A DNA stretch of 8,332 bases from Candidatus Gastranaerophilales bacterium (lineage in GTDB: Bacteria; Cyanobacteriota; Vampirovibrionia; Gastranaerophilales; Gastranaerophilaceae): assembly GCA_944325615.1 (NCBI GenBank), contig CALVAU010000173.1:1-8332 (forward strand), read 5' to 3'. Of this stretch, positions 5,895 through 8,332 are shown piece after piece. Positions within the stretch are counted from its first letter, which is position 1. Each line of letters begins with the position of its first letter. The position numbers and the translations under genes were made by a program. The notes beneath the pieces are model-generated. The model saw nothing but the letters and a program-made list of their open reading frames with translations, did no database searches and was not told the origin of the DNA.

Positions 5895-6324
5895 TCTTGA
5901 ATTAGAATCAGAAGCAATAAGAATTAGTCGTTTTTGTCATATAATTTGTCAAATTTTATTTATCCACCGAGAACTAAGTATAGTGAAATTAATATTCTTT
6001 GCTTATGTAATAAAGACAAAAAATGAATACTTAAGTTCGATTTTTTCTGCAAAAAACTCAAAGTTTTTAGATGATAAAATTACATCAATTATAAATGGAG
6101 ATTATAATAATTATTGTAAAAACATAGATGTAATTATAAAAGCCTTACATCTACTTATACTTAATCAAAATTGTAAAATAGAAGATAATTTTGTCTACTT
6201 TATTTCAAGAAAAGGATATGAAGAAGCTATTTATGACGAAAGTACTTTTATTTATAAAGCTATTGAATATAGTAAAAAAGTAGAGGATTTTCAATTTTTA
6301 AAGGAGTTAGTTCAAAATGTTTAA
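5887..6324 (+). CDS. ABC-3C system middle component
   Basis: This 145-aa protein lies between the nuclease-like gene and the ABC ATPase. It is small, mostly helical, and has no membrane segment or catalytic motif. By position and size it is the 'middle component' of an ABC-three-component system, the small adaptor that joins effector and ATPase. A hydrophobic helical core (SRFCHIICQILFIH, then LSIVKLIFFAYVI) is followed by a short strand-like piece ending FVYFISRKG. I chose the ATG at 5887 over in-frame ATGs at 5878 and 5881 because GGAAGG (5872-5877) then sits 9 nt away; it would be too close to the others. The gene overlaps the upstream stop codon by 8 bp and its own end overlaps the next start by 8 bp, indicating translational coupling. 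I cannot say which middle-component family it belongs to. Confidence 0.65.
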   Translation: MSNLELESEAIRISRFCHIICQILFIHRELSIVKLIFFAYVIKTKNEYLSSIFSAKNSKFLDDKITSIINGDYNNYCKNIDVIIKALHLLILNQNCKIEDNFVYFISRKGYEEAIYDESTFIYKAIEYSKKVEDFQFLKELVQNV

Positions 6325-8110
6325 AATTACTGAGCTTGTTTTAAGGGATATAAATAATATTGATTATCCATACAAATTTTCATCAGGAATAAATTTCTTT
6401 AGAGGGAAAAATAGTTCTGGTAAAACGGTTTTCTATGAATTATTAGATTATATGTTTGGAGCCTCTGAAGGTTTAAGTAATAAGGAGTGGTATGCAAATT
6501 TAAAAGAAGTGTCATTAAAAATTATTATTGATGATAAAAAATTCTTACTCACCAGAACTAAAGACATTGATGAAAACTATATAAGTACGCTAAATACAGA
6601 GTTTAGCAATAGACATCCTATTTCAGCTGAATCTTATAATATTAAATTAGGTCATATATTTTCTAAAGACGAAAATCTATTGGAAGATATTAAAACCTTC
6701 ACAGGAGTTGCTTTAACATACAGGTCATTTACGATGTTTAATTTTCTTGGAGAAAATGGACAAGGTATAATTAGATATTTCTTCGATAAATGTAGTGATG
6801 TAAAATACTCAGTTAAGCTAGCTCCTGTATTAAACTTTATATTTAATAATCATCAGGAAGAAATAGCAAAGTTAGAAGAAAAATTAAATAATTTATTAAC
6901 TGAATATGAAATACTAAAAACAAAATATGCAAAATATGAATTTTTTAAATCAGAAATTAATAGAAATGCTAGAATTTTAAGATTAAATATTGAATATAAC
7001 GGCAAAAATAAGGATGATATTAAAGATAGATTACAAAGGCTTAAAAATTTAGAACGAACTCCTATAAAAGCAAAAAAGAAAAGTTTATCCGAATTAGAAT
7101 TAATGTATAATAACATAGATGAACAAATAAATTTATATGAAAAGTCTAGACAAGATATACAAAATCAGCAAAAAGAAAATAAAAATAGAAAATATTTATT
7201 AGAAAATCTAAACAAAATTATTACAAATAATGATAGCTTAACATATCTAATAGAACCTATAAAGACAACATTAAAAGAACTCGACTCTACTGTTTCATTT
7301 AGTCAATATGTAATTAAAGATGAAACTATTAATAAACTAAAAAAACAAAGAACGGTCTTGAAAGAAGAAATTCAAAAATATGATAGTGATTATGAATTAT
7401 ATTCATTTGAGGAAAAAGAAAAAGCATTTGTTTTGCTTGAAAACTATTTAACTGTTGAACATTTTGATTGTAGCGAAGATTTAAAAAATAAATATGAAGA
7501 GATAAAACAATGCAGAACAAAAATACAAGAACTCCAAAATGATGATGACAGTAGTAAAATTCAAGCCTTATCTAAATATATTACAGATTTGTACTATACT
7601 GCAAAGGATATTTCTTCTTTTGTTAAAGAAGATTCGTCAAGAGATGGATTTAGAATTCAATATATAAAACGAGGAAATATCTTACAGCCAATGGTTAATG
7701 TAAAAACAAAAGACAATTATAAAATATCTAAAAATTGTGATGTGGGTAGTAAAGCTAGACAAACATTGATTCAACTCTGTGGATATATGGGATTTTTAAA
7801 TCTACTTCTAAAAGAAAATAAATATCCTCTTATACCTATATTCGTTGGTGACCACTTATCACAGTCTTTCGATAATAATAATGTAAAAGCTATAGGAGCA
7901 ATATTGAATAAAGCCTCAAAAGATATTGGAGCAGATAATTTGCAAATATTTATGTTTGACGATAAAAATTATGATGAGATGAATATAACTGCTAATAATT
8001 CAGAAGAACTATGCAAGTCAGATAAAGATGGTAATATTATTCAGAGTGGATTTGTACCATTTTATTTTCCACTAAAGCAAAAAAGAAATAATAAGGAAGT
8101 GAAAGAATAA
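6317..8110 (+). CDS. ABC-3C system SMC/Rad50-like ABC ATPase
   Basis: This 597-aa ATPase binds and hydrolyses ATP and most likely acts on DNA as a head-and-coiled-coil dimer in the cytoplasm. The N-terminal lobe has Walker A GKNSSGKT (30-37) and a Gln-containing segment GENGQG ending near 150 that could serve as the Q-loop. A Lys/Glu-rich coiled coil runs from about 180 to 420. The C-terminal lobe has a signature-like DVGSKARQTL (from 475) and Walker B IPIFVGD ending at D512, followed directly by HLSQ. The catalytic Glu that normally follows the Walker B Asp is thus His513, as in DUF3732-type ATPases of this system (DxPSQ-like motif). The coiled coil is much shorter than in true SMC or Rad50 proteins. 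AAGGAG at 6301-6306 precedes the start by 10 nt. There is no transporter membrane domain, so this is not a permease ATPase. Confidence 0.8.
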   Translation: MFKITELVLRDINNIDYPYKFSSGINFFRGKNSSGKTVFYELLDYMFGASEGLSNKEWYANLKEVSLKIIIDDKKFLLTRTKDIDENYISTLNTEFSNRHPISAESYNIKLGHIFSKDENLLEDIKTFTGVALTYRSFTMFNFLGENGQGIIRYFFDKCSDVKYSVKLAPVLNFIFNNHQEEIAKLEEKLNNLLTEYEILKTKYAKYEFFKSEINRNARILRLNIEYNGKNKDDIKDRLQRLKNLERTPIKAKKKSLSELELMYNNIDEQINLYEKSRQDIQNQQKENKNRKYLLENLNKIITNNDSLTYLIEPIKTTLKELDSTVSFSQYVIKDETINKLKKQRTVLKEEIQKYDSDYELYSFEEKEKAFVLLENYLTVEHFDCSEDLKNKYEEIKQCRTKIQELQNDDDSSKIQALSKYITDLYYTAKDISSFVKEDSSRDGFRIQYIKRGNILQPMVNVKTKDNYKISKNCDVGSKARQTLIQLCGYMGFLNLLLKENKYPLIPIFVGDHLSQSFDNNNVKAIGAILNKASKDIGADNLQIFMFDDKNYDEMNITANNSEELCKSDKDGNIIQSGFVPFYFPLKQKRNNKEVKE

Positions 8111-8117
8111 TTATTCT
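8104..8117. promoter_or_regulatory. 14-bp palindrome across two abutting stop codons
   Basis: AGAATAATTATTCT is a perfect palindrome centred between 8110 and 8111, exactly where the ATPase stop (8108-8110) meets the stop of the convergent HTH gene (8111-8113). It has no loop and few G-C pairs, so it is a poor terminator. It may simply be a consequence of the shared stop codons and similar flanking codons. Confidence 0.25.
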
Positions 8118-8332
8118 CCCTTAAAAATACCTACACCTTTTTGAGCTGTTTTTAACAGGCTGTAATAAAATTCCAACTCCTCATCATTTGCACTATTAAG
8201 TATTTGCACAGATTTAATATAAAAAGGGTTGTCGTTTACTGATACTTTTTCTAAGTTCAAACCAACCTCATCTATCTTTAAATCAAGAGCTGTTAGGACT
8301 TTATTTAAAGTGTCAAAACTTGGCTTATATGT
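8111..8332 (-). CDS. HTH (Xre/Cro-type) transcriptional regulator, C-terminal part
   Basis: The gene enters from the right edge, so only the last 73 residues are present; the start lies outside the window. The visible part begins YKPSFDTLNKVLTALDLKI, which matches the last helices of an Xre/Cro-type HTH, where a Pro-Ser-x-x-Thr-Leu segment leads into the final 'LxxALxxxI' helix. A charged C-terminal extension of about 50 residues follows (LEFYYSLLKTAQKG near the end). The family includes antitoxins of the HigA type and phage-type repressors. The stop codon touches that of the ABC-3C ATPase with no intervening base. Whether it controls the operon, belongs to a toxin-antitoxin pair further right, or is unrelated cannot be told from this window. 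Confidence 0.7.
   Translation of the reverse strand, partial: TYKPSFDTLNKVLTALDLKIDEVGLNLEKVSVNDNPFYIKSVQILNSANDEELEFYYSLLKTAQKGVGIFKGE

Noticed and set aside
6853..7116. Minus-strand open frames inside the ATPase coiled-coil region (also 7329-7520)
   Set aside because: They are complementary shadows of a Lys/Glu-rich coiled coil and have no ribosome sites.
6317..8110. Transporter ATPase or RecF/RecN-type housekeeping repair protein
   Set aside because: There is no permease gene, no classical LSGGQ and the Walker B is D-H-L-S-Q. Operon partners and length match ABC-3C ATPases instead.

Overview
The window is AT-rich bacterial DNA with short, tightly packed genes, ordinary Shine-Dalgarno sites and TATAAT-type promoters. 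It looks like an accessory or defence region of a host-associated (gut or oral) anaerobe. The taxon cannot be fixed. The secreted YDKYGRK-repeat protein and the 'TAFKARPG' start of the 3493-4065 protein remind me of spirochaetes or Gastranaerophilales-type bacteria, but this is an impression only.

Layout. (1) 1-197 is intergenic and holds three small inverted repeats. (2) 198-2468 (+) is a large DUF262 (GmrSD/ParB-like) protein, a family tied to restriction of foreign DNA. (3) 2510-2932 (-) is a small exported protein made of six YDKYGRK repeats, with its own extended -10 promoter. (4) 2988-3492 is mostly non-coding. It has a GC-richer structured block (about 2990-3180), an inverted scrap of the YDKYGRK gene (3184-3214) and a 37-codon orphan ORF. 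(5) 3493-4065 (+) is an unrecognised 190-aa protein. (6) 4066-4745 has no convincing gene. It contains TTGCC motifs at exact 11-bp spacing, an orphan minus-strand terminator, a decayed ORF, two strong palindromes and the promoter of the next operon. (7) 4746-8110 (+) is a three-gene operon: a protein with a restriction-endonuclease-like N-terminus, a small middle protein and an SMC/Rad50-like ABC ATPase. Successive genes overlap by 8 bp. (8) 8111-8332 (-) is the C-terminal end of an HTH (Xre-type) regulator, whose stop codon directly abuts that of the ATPase.

The main discovery is the 4746-8110 operon. By architecture it is an ABC-three-component (ABC-3C, Lamassu-like) conflict system. The ATPase would sense aberrant or invading DNA, the middle component would bridge, and the nuclease-like protein would be the effector. 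It is visibly more AT-rich than the flanking DNA and lies in the same window as a DUF262 gene, so the region reads as a small defence island. Functional statements are inferred from motifs and gene order; no database search was possible.
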